From contig NZ_AMGM01000037.1 in assembly GCF_000298295.1 (NCBI RefSeq), forward strand, positions 1-39,278: a stretch of DNA of 39,278 bases. The letters run 5' to 3'. This document shows positions 7,260 through 15,689 of the stretch, piece by piece. The stretch comes from Cecembia lonarensis LW9 (GTDB lineage Bacteria; Bacteroidota; Bacteroidia; Cytophagales; Cyclobacteriaceae). How positions within the stretch are numbered: the first letter of the stretch is position 1; each line of letters starts with the position of its first letter. A program made the translations under genes and the position numbers. The notes under the pieces are model-generated. The model saw nothing but the letters and a program-made list of their open reading frames with translations. It was not told where the DNA came from and did not search any database.

Positions 7260-7907
7260 TTGAAGATTCGTTTACAACATATCATTTTTGGCTTTTTGGT
7301 CCTTTTTTTCCTTTTAGGAAGCCAAAATAGCCATGCGCAGGACAAAGAAAGAAAAGTACTGCAGCTTACAGGTATCGTACTGAATGCAGACAGTACTGAT
7401 GCTGTCCCTGGCGTTAACATTTATGTCCCTAAAAAGGGCAGGGGTACCACTTCAGGCCGATATGGTTATTTCTCTATGCCGGTTTTAGAAGGAGATTCAG
7501 TTGTATTTAGCTTTATAGGACTCAAAAGGCAAACTTTCAAAGTTCCGGAAAATACAGACAGTGACATCAGTCTAATTGTTACCATGCAAATGGACGAAAT
7601 TGCACTTTCAGAAATTGAAATTATGCCTTTCCCAACAGAGGAGGAGTTCAAAAGACAGGTTTTGGCAATGAACTATGAAGCCCCGATGGCCATAGATTCA
7701 AGAGGCAACTTAAGCCCTGAAACTTTATTGAGGTACGCAGAACAAATGCCTGCCTCCGGAAATGAGAATTGGCGGTATTTTCAACAAGGTCGCGTGATGC
7801 AAATACAGGACAGGTACGGACCTAGACCATTTACCTTATTGGATCCTTTTGCTTGGTCTAGATTTATCCAATCCATCAAACGGGGAGATTTAAAAAGCCG
7901 AGACTAA
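7260..7907 (+). CDS. secreted CarboxypepD_reg-like domain protein
   Basis: Exported protein of 215 residues. An N-terminal signal peptide (about 1-26, hydrophobic core FGFLVLFFLLG, ending HAQ) is followed by a carboxypeptidase-regulatory-like beta-sandwich (about 34-105: LTGIVLNADSTDAVPGVNIY, TTSGRYGYFSMPVLEGD, VVFSFIGLKRQTF), the module also found at the N-terminus of TonB-dependent transporters. The C-terminal hundred residues (FKRQVLAMNYEAP onward) match nothing I recognise. The start is TTG at 7260 with AAGGA a few bases before it; no ATG would preserve the signal peptide. It is divergent from the ArsR gene and followed by a hairpin. Confidence 0.75.
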   Translation: MKIRLQHIIFGFLVLFFLLGSQNSHAQDKERKVLQLTGIVLNADSTDAVPGVNIYVPKKGRGTTSGRYGYFSMPVLEGDSVVFSFIGLKRQTFKVPENTDSDISLIVTMQMDEIALSEIEIMPFPTEEEFKRQVLAMNYEAPMAIDSRGNLSPETLLRYAEQMPASGNENWRYFQQGRVMQIQDRYGPRPFTLLDPFAWSRFIQSIKRGDLKSRD

Positions 7908-7908
7908 A

Positions 7909-7943
7909 AATAATGGCCCAGGGAAAGACCCAGGGCCATTATT
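7909..7943. terminator. bidirectional terminator hairpin
   Basis: AATAATGGCCC (7909-7919) and GGGCCATTATT (7933-7943) form a perfect 11-bp stem. It lies between two convergent genes (stops at 7907 plus and 8004 minus) and is flanked by A- and T-rich sequence. Confidence 0.7.
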
Positions 7944-8003
7944 GTTAAATAGTTATTCTACTTACTTTTTTAAAGGTCTTTATTTGGCTTGATTTGGGAT
8001 TAA

Positions 8004-9404
8004 TTAATTTTCTAATTCTAACTTTTGTAAGATCCCTTTATCTTTCATGACCGCTTCGATATCTTCCACCGTTTTTGGAACAAACGAACTTAGGTTTTCA
8101 TTACCTTTTTCTGTGATAAGGATATTATCCTCAATCCTAACACCAATACCCCACCATTTTTCATCTACAGGACTTCCCTCAGGAATATAAATACCCGGCT
8201 CTACAGTTAATATCATTCCCGGTTCCAATTTCCCATACCCTCCTCTATCATGCACATCCAAACCCAAATGATGTCCAATACCATGAGGGAAGTAGGGATG
8301 TCTTTCTCCCTTCTTTACCAAACCCAAACGTAGGAGACCTTCATCGATAACTTTTCTTGAAGCGGCACCCACTCGCTGAAAATCAGATCCAGGCTGGCAA
8401 GCTTCTATACCGGCTTCGAGTGCTTCCAATACAATCTCATAAATGGCTTTTTCTTCTGGAGAAAATCTCCCCTTGACAGGGACAGTTCTGGTGATGTCTC
8501 CGGAATACCCTCTGTATTCGGCCCCAACATCCATTAGAATCAGCCCATCCTGTAGGTCAGTACGGTAATTCTCCACATAATGCAAGATGGTGCTGTTATT
8601 CCCTGCGCCCACAATGGAACTGTAACCGATATCCTCAGCCCCTAATACCTTGTGTACAAATTCATGTACACCCTGAATGCTTCTCTCAGACACGCCAGGC
8701 TGTATCGATTTGAAGGCTTCCACATGAGCCTTACCTGATATTTCAACTGCCTTTCGCATCACTTCTAGTTCTTCCGGTGTTTTGACCACCCTGAGCTGAT
8801 TCATCAACTGATCAAGGTTAGGGGAACTTGGGGCTTCTTTAACCAGCGAAAAGCCCTTGAATGCTGCCACCATATCCTTCAAAGGTGCATTGTAAGAGCC
8901 TCCTTCAAATTCTCCTATCGTAAAAGACAAGATGGGCTGTATATTGGACCAATCCAAATTAGGTTGCTTCAGAAAATCCGCATTCAAAAAGACCGCTTCA
9001 AATCCCAATTTTTCTTTCACTCCTTCAACTCCTAACCTTTCCCCATCCCATTGTTCTTTTCTAGGATCTCTGGGCTGAACATAAATGATCTCATTTACCA
9101 TTCTCCCGTTAACCAATTGTGGATTTTTCAAAATGATCAGGGCAGCATTTGGTTCTCTAAACCCTGTTAAATAATAAAAGTCCGAGTTGGGCCTATACTT
9201 GAATTCCGTGTCGTTAGACCTGTTTTTAACCGGATTATTGAAAAATACTGCTGCACTGTTGGCCGGCATGATTTCCCTCAATGCCTGTCTTCTTTCTTTA
9301 TGAAAAGAGGGAGGCAATCCATCAGCGAAATAAGACTGGGCATTGATTTCTAATTGGAAGTAAAATAGAAATATGATTAGCAAAAGCCTGTTATATTTTT
9401 TCAT
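8004..9404 (-). CDS. exported Xaa-Pro aminopeptidase / prolidase-type M24B peptidase
   Basis: Dimetal peptidase removing the N-terminal residue before proline. About 466 residues from the ATG at 9404 (or ATG 9410): a signal peptide (MKKYNRLLLIIFLFYF, ending INAQ), an aminopeptidase P N-terminal domain (about 25-190) and a pita-bread catalytic domain. Metal-site motifs are visible: DVGAEYRGYSGDITRT (two Asp), GIGHHLGLDVHD (His), LTVEPGIYIP (Glu) and VRIEDNILIT (Glu). The signal peptide puts it in the periplasm, as with the exported PepP-like enzymes of Bacteroidota. The frame extends to 9521 but those residues lack a signal sequence and cover the divergent promoter region. Confidence 0.92.
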   Translation of the reverse strand: MKKYNRLLLIIFLFYFQLEINAQSYFADGLPPSFHKERRQALREIMPANSAAVFFNNPVKNRSNDTEFKYRPNSDFYYLTGFREPNAALIILKNPQLVNGRMVNEIIYVQPRDPRKEQWDGERLGVEGVKEKLGFEAVFLNADFLKQPNLDWSNIQPILSFTIGEFEGGSYNAPLKDMVAAFKGFSLVKEAPSSPNLDQLMNQLRVVKTPEELEVMRKAVEISGKAHVEAFKSIQPGVSERSIQGVHEFVHKVLGAEDIGYSSIVGAGNNSTILHYVENYRTDLQDGLILMDVGAEYRGYSGDITRTVPVKGRFSPEEKAIYEIVLEALEAGIEACQPGSDFQRVGAASRKVIDEGLLRLGLVKKGERHPYFPHGIGHHLGLDVHDRGGYGKLEPGMILTVEPGIYIPEGSPVDEKWWGIGVRIEDNILITEKGNENLSSFVPKTVEDIEAVMKDKGILQKLELEN

Positions 9405-9534
9405 AGACATCAAATTTTCGTTGAAATATAATTTTTCTTGAATTAAATACGACTGCCAAAGATAAAAATTACCCATTAATACGATTTCCATCCGGATAAT
9501 TCTTTTTGATAAACCCCGCATTGGATCAGTTCCT

Positions 9535-9542
9535 TATATTTG
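9535..9542 (+). promoter_or_regulatory. -7 box of the pafA promoter
   Basis: TATATTTG, an exact TAnnTTTG match, 20 bases before the ATG at 9563. A TTTG at 9505-9508 could serve as the -33 element, with spacing (26) somewhat longer than usual. Confidence 0.5.
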
Positions 9543-9562
9543 CAACAACAGAAAATGTTTAG

Positions 9563-11197
9563 ATGATGAAAAAGACCCGTTTATTACTATTGCTATTTTT
9601 TATTATACCTCTTATATCCCCAGCTCAAAGTGAAGTAAGTAAAAAACCCAAATTGGTAGTGGGGTTAGTAGTGGATCAAATGCGACAAGAATATTTCTAC
9701 AAGTTTGAAGAGCGATATACCGAAGGTGGATTTAAAAGACTGATGAAAGAGGGCTTCATGATGAAGAATGCCCACTACAATTATATCCCCACTTACACTG
9801 GCCCTGGGCATGCTTCTATCTATACCGGAACTACCCCAGCTACGCATGGTATTATAGCCAACAACTGGTACGTCAGAGATCTAGGGAGAATGATCTATTG
9901 TGCTGAAGACAGTACGGTTATAGCTGTAGGAGGAACAGCGTCAAACGGAAAAATCTCCCCCAGAAATATGTACAGTACCACTATATCTGATGAGTTACGT
10001 TTTGCCAGCAACAAAAGGGCAAAGGTTGTGGGAATAGCCATCAAAGACAGGGGGGCGGCTTTACCAGCTGGTCATACCGGAGATGCCTATTGGTTTGATA
10101 GCAAAACAGGAGAATTTATGACCTCCAATTATTATCACGAAGAATTACCTGGCTGGGTAAAGGATTTAAATGACAAGCAGCTGGCCCAAAAATACCTTTC
10201 TGGAAAATGGGAAACTCTTTTTCCGATTGAAACTTATGTGCAGAGTATAGCCGATGACAATCCATTTGAGGGACCTTTTATCGGCATGGAAACTGCAACA
10301 TTCCCTTATGACCTCCCTGCCTTAATGGAATACAATGATGATTATGGTTTGATATCAACCACCCCCTATGGTAATACCCTTACTTTAGATATGGCTTATG
10401 CTGCGATAGAAGGAGAAAAGTTGGGGAAAAGAGGTGAAACGGATCTTTTGGCTATAAGCTTTTCCTCACCTGACTACATAGGCCACCGTTTTGGCCCTAC
10501 TTCAGTAGAATTGGAAGATAACTACCTCAGGTTAGACCGGGAACTTGAACAGTTTTTCAATTATTTGGATGGCGAATATGGGAAGGGAGAATACCTGGTC
10601 TTTTTGACAGCTGACCATGCTGTAGCAGATATCGTAGATTATATGTTAAGTGAAAAGGTGCCTGCTGGCAACTTCAATACACGATTTATACTTACCCAGA
10701 TGCGAGGCTTTTGTGCAGCAAAATTTGGAGAAGGAAACTGGATCAGCAGTTTTACCAATGAACAGGTTTTCATCAATCATGAACTTGCCAAAGAAAAAGG
10801 AATTGAGGTAGAACAGATTCAAAGAGAGCTTGCTGAATTCCTCTTGCGCTTTGATGGCATCAAAGAGGTGTACACCGCCACCGATATGAGAAGACTGGAT
10901 TACATGACAGGAAGAAAACATCTGCTTCAGATGGGTTATAACCACAAAGCCTCAGGCGATTTATTGTTGATATTAGAGCCTGCATGGCTAAGCAGCTCTT
11001 GGAGAGGAACCACACATGGAACTGGCTATACTTATGACACACATGTTCCGATCGCTTTTATGGGCTGGAATATTCCTTCTGGAGAAAGCTCTCGGTATGT
11101 TACGATTACAGACATAGCACCCACACTTTCTATGTTGCTCAACATCCGCTTGCCCAATGGGGCGACAGGCCAGCCCATTTTAGAAATACTACCTTGA
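9563..11197 (+). CDS. pafA: PafA-type alkaline phosphatase family protein
   Basis: Secreted zinc phosphatase of the alkaline phosphatase/nucleotide pyrophosphatase superfamily, releasing phosphate from phosphomonoesters in the periplasm. The 544-residue protein begins with a signal peptide (MMKKTRLLLLLFFII, ending PAQ). LVVGLVVDQMRQEYF supplies the first metal-binding Asp, IPTYTGPGHASIYTGTTPA contains the nucleophile threonine, SSPDYIGHRFGP and LTADHAVADI supply further Asp/His ligands, and HGTGYTYDTHVPIAFMG the last His. These match Chryseobacterium/Elizabethkingia PafA in order and length. No Pho box or PhoB-type element could be assigned. Confidence 0.88.
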   Translation: MMKKTRLLLLLFFIIPLISPAQSEVSKKPKLVVGLVVDQMRQEYFYKFEERYTEGGFKRLMKEGFMMKNAHYNYIPTYTGPGHASIYTGTTPATHGIIANNWYVRDLGRMIYCAEDSTVIAVGGTASNGKISPRNMYSTTISDELRFASNKRAKVVGIAIKDRGAALPAGHTGDAYWFDSKTGEFMTSNYYHEELPGWVKDLNDKQLAQKYLSGKWETLFPIETYVQSIADDNPFEGPFIGMETATFPYDLPALMEYNDDYGLISTTPYGNTLTLDMAYAAIEGEKLGKRGETDLLAISFSSPDYIGHRFGPTSVELEDNYLRLDRELEQFFNYLDGEYGKGEYLVFLTADHAVADIVDYMLSEKVPAGNFNTRFILTQMRGFCAAKFGEGNWISSFTNEQVFINHELAKEKGIEVEQIQRELAEFLLRFDGIKEVYTATDMRRLDYMTGRKHLLQMGYNHKASGDLLLILEPAWLSSSWRGTTHGTGYTYDTHVPIAFMGWNIPSGESSRYVTITDIAPTLSMLLNIRLPNGATGQPILEILP

Positions 11198-11204
11198 GAA
11201 ATCA

Positions 11205-11240
11205 AACCCTCCAGAAATCACTGGGGGTTCTGTTTTCCTT
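11205..11240 (+). terminator. probable terminator after pafA
   Basis: CCTCCAG (11208-11214) pairs with CTGGGGG (11221-11227), with a wobble pair, around a 6-base loop, followed by TTCTGTTTTCC. It starts about 10 bases after the pafA stop. The stem is short, so the call is tentative. Confidence 0.45.
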
Positions 11241-11363
11241 TGAAAATTCCCCAAATCAAATAGTGCCAATTGAATTTTTTAAATGAAATTCTGGTAAATT
11301 AGTGTAGGCTTAGTTTTCAGCTACCATAATTTATACATATTTTTGAGTAATTCATTTATAAAA

Positions 11364-11777
11364 ATGAAACATTCACATTCAGAAATTTGGACACACTTGG
11401 TTTTAAGTACCAAAAATCAAGAAAAAATTTTCGGAAAAGCCGAATCTAAAGCGATCATGGAGGCCATGGAGGATTTTATTGGCAGCCATGAAGATCAATC
11501 CATCACATATTCTGTTTTGCCTGAACACATTCATATTCTCATCAAACTTCCGGAGAATATTTCGCTAAATGGTTTTGCTTCCCATTTACAAACTTTTATA
11601 AAAACAAAGTTAAGCCTTAATAAAGGGCTGAATCATAATTTTCAATGGGAAAAAAATTTCCATGCCCATTCTGTCAGTATCAATCGCCTGTCTGCAGAAA
11701 AGTCTATGATCTTGAGACAAGAAGTGAAGCACAGGGAAATAACTTTCGAAGAGGAAATGAAGTTTTTAGGCTTATAA
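11364..11777 (+). CDS. Y1/IS200-like (RAYT-like) transposase relative lacking the catalytic tyrosine
   Basis: A 137-residue protein with the Y1 transposase fold. THLVLSTKNQ matches the first strand, PEHIHILIKLP carries the HUH motif (H55-I56-H57), SLNGFASHLQTFIKTKL matches the middle helix and VKHREITFEEEMKFL the C-terminal tail of Bacteroidota IS200-like transposases. The nucleophile tyrosine normally in the helix before that tail is absent: the segment reads RLSAEKSMILRQEVKH and the only Tyr precedes the HUH motif. It is therefore probably inactive as a transposase, either decayed or domesticated. No accessory tnpB and no clear IS ends are seen. The frame opens at a TTG (11343) that overlaps a -7-like TATTTTTG (11338-11345), so ATG 11364 is preferred. 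Confidence 0.75.
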   Translation: MKHSHSEIWTHLVLSTKNQEKIFGKAESKAIMEAMEDFIGSHEDQSITYSVLPEHIHILIKLPENISLNGFASHLQTFIKTKLSLNKGLNHNFQWEKNFHAHSVSINRLSAEKSMILRQEVKHREITFEEEMKFLGL

Positions 11778-11851
11778 GTCTTCTGATGGCTGGAATAGAT
11801 AAGGTTCTAAAAATTTCGCAGTAAAATGCCGTCCAAAAAAGTTGTTTGAAC

Positions 11852-11879
11852 CAAAAAAGAAGCGGGTGAACCACCCGCT
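11852..11879 (-). terminator. terminator of the homogentisate dioxygenase gene
   Basis: A perfect 8-bp stem AGCGGGTG (11861-11868) / CACCCGCT (11872-11879) with a 3-base loop. On the minus strand it is followed by a T-rich run (TTCTTTTTTGG), placed 24 bases after the stop of the minus-strand gene at 11903. It is also downstream of the plus-strand transposase-like gene. Confidence 0.85.
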
Positions 11880-11902
11880 CCATTACATGCACTTGTGTAA
11901 CT

Positions 11903-13066
11903 TTATTCTTTCCAACTCATCGGATAATCCAGATCCACAAAATCCAGGCCTTGCGTTGTAACAAATAAAGGTTTGAAAGTGTCTAACATAACTGCGTATT
12001 CATGGGTTTCCTTGGCCCCAATGGACTTTTCTACAGTTCCAGGGTGTGGACCATGTGGAAGACCTCCCATGTGAATCGTAAAAGAACCTCGGTCAATTCC
12101 TTTTCTGCTCATAAATTCTCCCTCAGCATAATACAAAACCTCATCAGAATCAATATTGCTGTGGTTATAAGGGGCAGGGATAGCCAATGGATGATAATCA
12201 AATAACCTTGGCACAAAAGAGCAAATCACAAAGCCCCAAGCTTGGAAGGTCTGATGTACCGGTGGTGGCTGATGGATACGTCCCGTAATAGGTTCAAAAT
12301 CATGAATAGACAAGGCATAAGGGTATAAGAAGCCATCCCATCCTACAATATCCAGTGGGCTGTGCCCATAAGTATAAGGGTGCAGCATTCCTCCCTTTTT
12401 AATCTGCACAAGGTATTCGCCTTTTTCAGATTCAGTCACCAACTCACCCGGAGGACGGATATCCCTTTCGCAATATGGAGAGTGCTCCAAAAGCTGTCCC
12501 AGCTCATTTCTATACCTTTTCACTGTCTCGATGGGACCATGAGACTCAATCACCAAAAGCCGCAATGGACCTTCTTCTTTCCACTCAAAGCGGTAAATGG
12601 TTGTTCTTGGAATCACGATATAATCACCCTTTCTGACCTCTAGCTTTCCAAATTGGGAAAACATCACTCCTTCCCCATCATGCACATAAATCAATTCGTC
12701 GCCATCTGCATTTTTAAAGTAATAATCCATTTTTCTCTCCTCAGGAGAACAGATGCCCATCATGACGTCATTGTTCATCATCAGCATTTTTCTGGCACTG
12801 AGGTAATCCTTCCCTGTGGTACTAACGCCTGCTGTCTTTAAATGGGTCTGCTGCAATCCATGTTCTTTGGCAGGCTCCCAGTTATAAGGAGATGGTTTGC
12901 CAATAGCCAATACATTATTGGGATTGTGAATATGGTAGAGGTTAGAATAAATGCCGGAGAATCCTTTGGAGCTAACCAGTTCTTCTTTGAATAGACTGCC
13001 GTCAGGCTGACGGAATTGGGTGTGCCTTTTGGGCGGAATATTACCTAATCTGAAATAATAAGCCAT
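11903..13066 (-). CDS. hmgA: homogentisate 1,2-dioxygenase
   Basis: Fe(II) dioxygenase opening the homogentisate ring in tyrosine/phenylalanine degradation. The 387-residue cupin-type protein shows family features: MAYYFRLGNIPPKRHTQFR, HDGEGVMFSQFGKLEVRKGD, PPPVHQTFQAWGFVICSFVPR, and the iron-site region NHSNIDSDE (H302, D308/E309) with GLPHGPHPG (H338). The spacing between the first His and the Glu is seven residues here rather than the six I recall from the human enzyme, so D308 or E309 could be the ligand. It is a single-gene unit with its own promoter (13093-13100) and terminator; hppD and fahA are not adjacent. Confidence 0.9.
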   Translation of the reverse strand: MAYYFRLGNIPPKRHTQFRQPDGSLFKEELVSSKGFSGIYSNLYHIHNPNNVLAIGKPSPYNWEPAKEHGLQQTHLKTAGVSTTGKDYLSARKMLMMNNDVMMGICSPEERKMDYYFKNADGDELIYVHDGEGVMFSQFGKLEVRKGDYIVIPRTTIYRFEWKEEGPLRLLVIESHGPIETVKRYRNELGQLLEHSPYCERDIRPPGELVTESEKGEYLVQIKKGGMLHPYTYGHSPLDIVGWDGFLYPYALSIHDFEPITGRIHQPPPVHQTFQAWGFVICSFVPRLFDYHPLAIPAPYNHSNIDSDEVLYYAEGEFMSRKGIDRGSFTIHMGGLPHGPHPGTVEKSIGAKETHEYAVMLDTFKPLFVTTQGLDFVDLDYPMSWKE

Positions 13067-13092
13067 TTGTCTGTTATTTGGGTTTACGTTAA

Positions 13093-13100
13093 CAAATTTA
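13093..13100 (-). promoter_or_regulatory. -7 box of the hmgA promoter
   Basis: On the minus strand this reads TAAATTTG, an exact TAnnTTTG match, ending 26 bases before the ATG at 13066. No strong -33 element is visible. Confidence 0.5.
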
Positions 13101-13147
13101 ATGAATTGTGCCTGTCTTTTTTATAAACCGGACAAATACCTCAAAGG

Positions 13148-15025
13148 TTACCCGGGCAATTCCAAGATCCAACTTTCCAAAGGTTCTAGGTCCACCCTTA
13201 TCCTACCTTTTCCCTCCACCACATGTAACTTTGCTTTTGCCCTTCCATACAATTTCTCCTCTACCTCATAAGTACCATCAGCTAGGGCCCAAGCCAAAAT
13301 CAATTCAGCAGGGACTTGTAAATCAAAACCAAAGCTGCTATCAGCGTCGAAATTACTCACCACCAAAAGTCGCTGTATATCGGACCAACGTACATAGGAA
13401 AATACTTTGTCATTGTACCAATCTGTATGCTGTCGGTTATGGCTATGAATCTCCTGATAGGCTCCCCCCATTGCGGGACTTTTACCGATCAGGTTAAGAA
13501 GTCTTTTGTAAAAATCTCTTAAGCCTTTCTCTTCCTCTGAAAGCTGCCCCCCGTCAAATTTCCCTTCATTTACCCAACGCTGATGATGGGGAACCCCGAT
13601 ATAGTCAAAAATAGAGGTACGGGAAGGTTTCCCAAATCCGGCATCTTCGGCCCCGGGCTCTCCTACTTCCTGACCAAAATACATCATCATTGGTCCCTGA
13701 TCAATGGTGGCAGATATCACTGCAGCAGGCTTGGCTTTTTCCGCTTTCCCTGCGAATTCCGGACTGGCAATCCTTTGCTCATCATGGTTTTCCAAAAAAT
13801 GAAGCATATGCTTTCCAATATCAGCTAATCCAGCTTGGATAGGGATGATGTTATCCGTAGAACCCTTGCCCTGAATGATGTTTTTGAGTGTGTCATACAA
13901 TTCCACTTTATCATAGAGGTAATCCATTTTACCTAAGTGGATATAATCCCTGTAAGCCTTGGGATTATAAATTTCTGCCAATAAGAATGCTTCAGGGTTT
14001 TTCATTTTGATCGCTGAATTCATATAGGACCAAAACTCCACAGGGACCATCTCAGCCATATCATATCGGAAACCATCCACTCCTTTTTCTATCCAAAATA
14101 TTGCAATGTCTTTAAATTTCTTCCATGAACTGGGAACCTCTTGACCCTTCCAAAACTCAAAATGGGCTTTATAGTCTTTCTTGTCAAAACCTTCAGGCAA
14201 TTCAGGGAAATCCTTGCTTCCATCTGGCTTTACACCATAATTTACTTTTACTGTTTCGTACCAATCATAAAAATGCGGTTGTGGGTCTCTACTTCCATTG
14301 CCTGTCCATTTGGCTGGGTTTTCATCAAATTTTCCATCTGCCAATGGGTGTTGCTCTCCTCCTAGAGGTTGATATCCATCCAAAGGGGCGGGTACCTTAA
14401 AAGGCTCTCCGGGGATATAATAAAAATTGTTTTCCCGATGATAAGCTACACTCGTATCATCATCTGCCCCAAAATCTCTGACGCCAGAAGGGTTGTTCAA
14501 CCCCTCATATTTTCTTGCCACATGGTTGGGCACAATGTCTATAATCACCTTCATGCCATGACTGTGGGTTCTGGCAATCAATGCTTCAAATTCTTCCATT
14601 CTTTGGGCTGGATCTACCGCTAGGTCCGGACTGACCTGGTAATAATCTTTTACTGCATATGGCGAACCTGCACGACCTTTGACCACATCCGGGTCATCAT
14701 TGGAAATCCCGTAGGCCGTGTAATCCCTAATGACAGCATGATGTGGAACCCCAGTGTACCAAATGTGGGTCACCCCAAGGCCCCTGATTTCCTGAAGGGC
14801 TTTGCCCGTAAAATCATTGAATTTCCCGACACCATTTTCTTCAACGGTACCCCAAGGCTTATTGGTGGTATTGGTATTTCCAAAAAGCCGGGTAAAAACC
14901 TGATAGACTACAATTTTATGTTCTTTTTCCATCTCTTGGTCATTGGTCTCAGAGGAACTACAGGCCGTGGAGAACATTAAGATCCCCAATGCATAACAGC
15001 AAAACTGTAATTTATACTTGCTCAT
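13148..15025 (-). CDS. GH13 alpha-amylase-family lipoprotein
   Basis: Surface or periplasmic glycoside hydrolase acting on alpha-glucans or maltooligosaccharides (substrate inferred). 625 residues: a lipoprotein signal (lipobox FSTAC, Cys22), a TIM barrel starting HKIVVYQVFTRLFG, and all four GH13 regions: I VIIDIVPNH (about 160-168), II GFRYDMAEM (nucleophile D322), III LLAEIYN (acid/base E351), IV FLENHDEQR (D415), then a C-terminal beta domain. It is not in a sus/PUL cluster: no SusC/SusD pair or regulator adjoins it. It lies 22 bases downstream of the Pr6Pr gene's stop, on the same strand, so the two may be cotranscribed. Confidence 0.9.
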   Translation of the reverse strand: MSKYKLQFCCYALGILMFSTACSSSETNDQEMEKEHKIVVYQVFTRLFGNTNTTNKPWGTVEENGVGKFNDFTGKALQEIRGLGVTHIWYTGVPHHAVIRDYTAYGISNDDPDVVKGRAGSPYAVKDYYQVSPDLAVDPAQRMEEFEALIARTHSHGMKVIIDIVPNHVARKYEGLNNPSGVRDFGADDDTSVAYHRENNFYYIPGEPFKVPAPLDGYQPLGGEQHPLADGKFDENPAKWTGNGSRDPQPHFYDWYETVKVNYGVKPDGSKDFPELPEGFDKKDYKAHFEFWKGQEVPSSWKKFKDIAIFWIEKGVDGFRYDMAEMVPVEFWSYMNSAIKMKNPEAFLLAEIYNPKAYRDYIHLGKMDYLYDKVELYDTLKNIIQGKGSTDNIIPIQAGLADIGKHMLHFLENHDEQRIASPEFAGKAEKAKPAAVISATIDQGPMMMYFGQEVGEPGAEDAGFGKPSRTSIFDYIGVPHHQRWVNEGKFDGGQLSEEEKGLRDFYKRLLNLIGKSPAMGGAYQEIHSHNRQHTDWYNDKVFSYVRWSDIQRLLVVSNFDADSSFGFDLQVPAELILAWALADGTYEVEEKLYGRAKAKLHVVEGKGRIRVDLEPLESWILELPG

Positions 15026-15047
15026 TGGTTTTCATTAGTTTGAATCA

Positions 15048-15689
15048 TCAAGGTACTAAATTTTGTTTATTGCCCTGAGCCTTGGAAAGCCTTTTCCCCA
15101 AGCCAACCAATCCCAACGATACCAATGAAAAGGTTGTTGCCAATATCAAAAAGTTGATCAGTAACTGTCCAATACTGATTTCATTAAGATCAACAAAAGG
15201 ATAAGGATAGAAACCACTTAACAGTCCATGTATTACTGTGTAAATAAAATATACAAGCGGATAAATGAGCCAATAAGGGATTTGTTTCCATTCAACCGCT
15301 TTCTTGTCCTCAAAAAGCCACCAAAATACCAAGGCCAATAGGGGATTTAAAGAGTGCAATAATTCATCGGTAAAGCGGGCCATTCCCTGCGGATCCCAAA
15401 TACCCCGTAAGACAAACTGATACACCAATCCAACCACTAAAATATAGACCGTGATGGCTGTCAGTGTTCCGGATTTTCCCCAGATTTTACCGCGGTCATG
15501 TAAATGTGCATGGACTTGAGAACTGAAATAAAGAGCCAACAGTGTATTGGTGAGAATAGTAAAATAGCTGAAAAACCGAAGTGTAGCAGTTCCAAGCGTA
15601 AATGGTGTGGATTCCAGCATGATCCAATACTGCATGGAAACTGAAGACCAAGCAATAAAAGCAAATATGTAGGCAAGTTCCCTTCTCAT
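15048..15689 (-). CDS. Pr6Pr-family integral membrane protein
   Basis: A 213-residue inner-membrane protein with about six hydrophobic segments. The FSYFTILTNTLLALYF signature in the second segment, the interhelical WDPQGMARFTDELLHSLNPLLALVFWWLFE stretch and IPYWLIYPLVYFIYTVIHG identify the Pr6Pr (six-TM, FAR-17a/AIG1-like) family, which has no established bacterial function. The start overlaps the stop of the M20 peptidase gene by 4 bases (ATG at 15689, upstream stop at 15686), so the pair is translationally coupled. Confidence 0.8.
   Translation of the reverse strand: MRRELAYIFAFIAWSSVSMQYWIMLESTPFTLGTATLRFFSYFTILTNTLLALYFSSQVHAHLHDRGKIWGKSGTLTAITVYILVVGLVYQFVLRGIWDPQGMARFTDELLHSLNPLLALVFWWLFEDKKAVEWKQIPYWLIYPLVYFIYTVIHGLLSGFYPYPFVDLNEISIGQLLINFLILATTFSLVSLGLVGLGKRLSKAQGNKQNLVP

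Noticed and set aside
9405-9521. Long N-terminal extension of the aminopeptidase
   Set aside because: The extension lacks a signal sequence and covers the divergent promoter region; starts at 9410 or 9404 give a normal signal peptide.
11205-11879. Complete IS200-type element around the transposase-like gene
   Set aside because: The hairpins on either side differ from each other and have ordinary terminator roles; no left/right end pair or target motif could be recognised.
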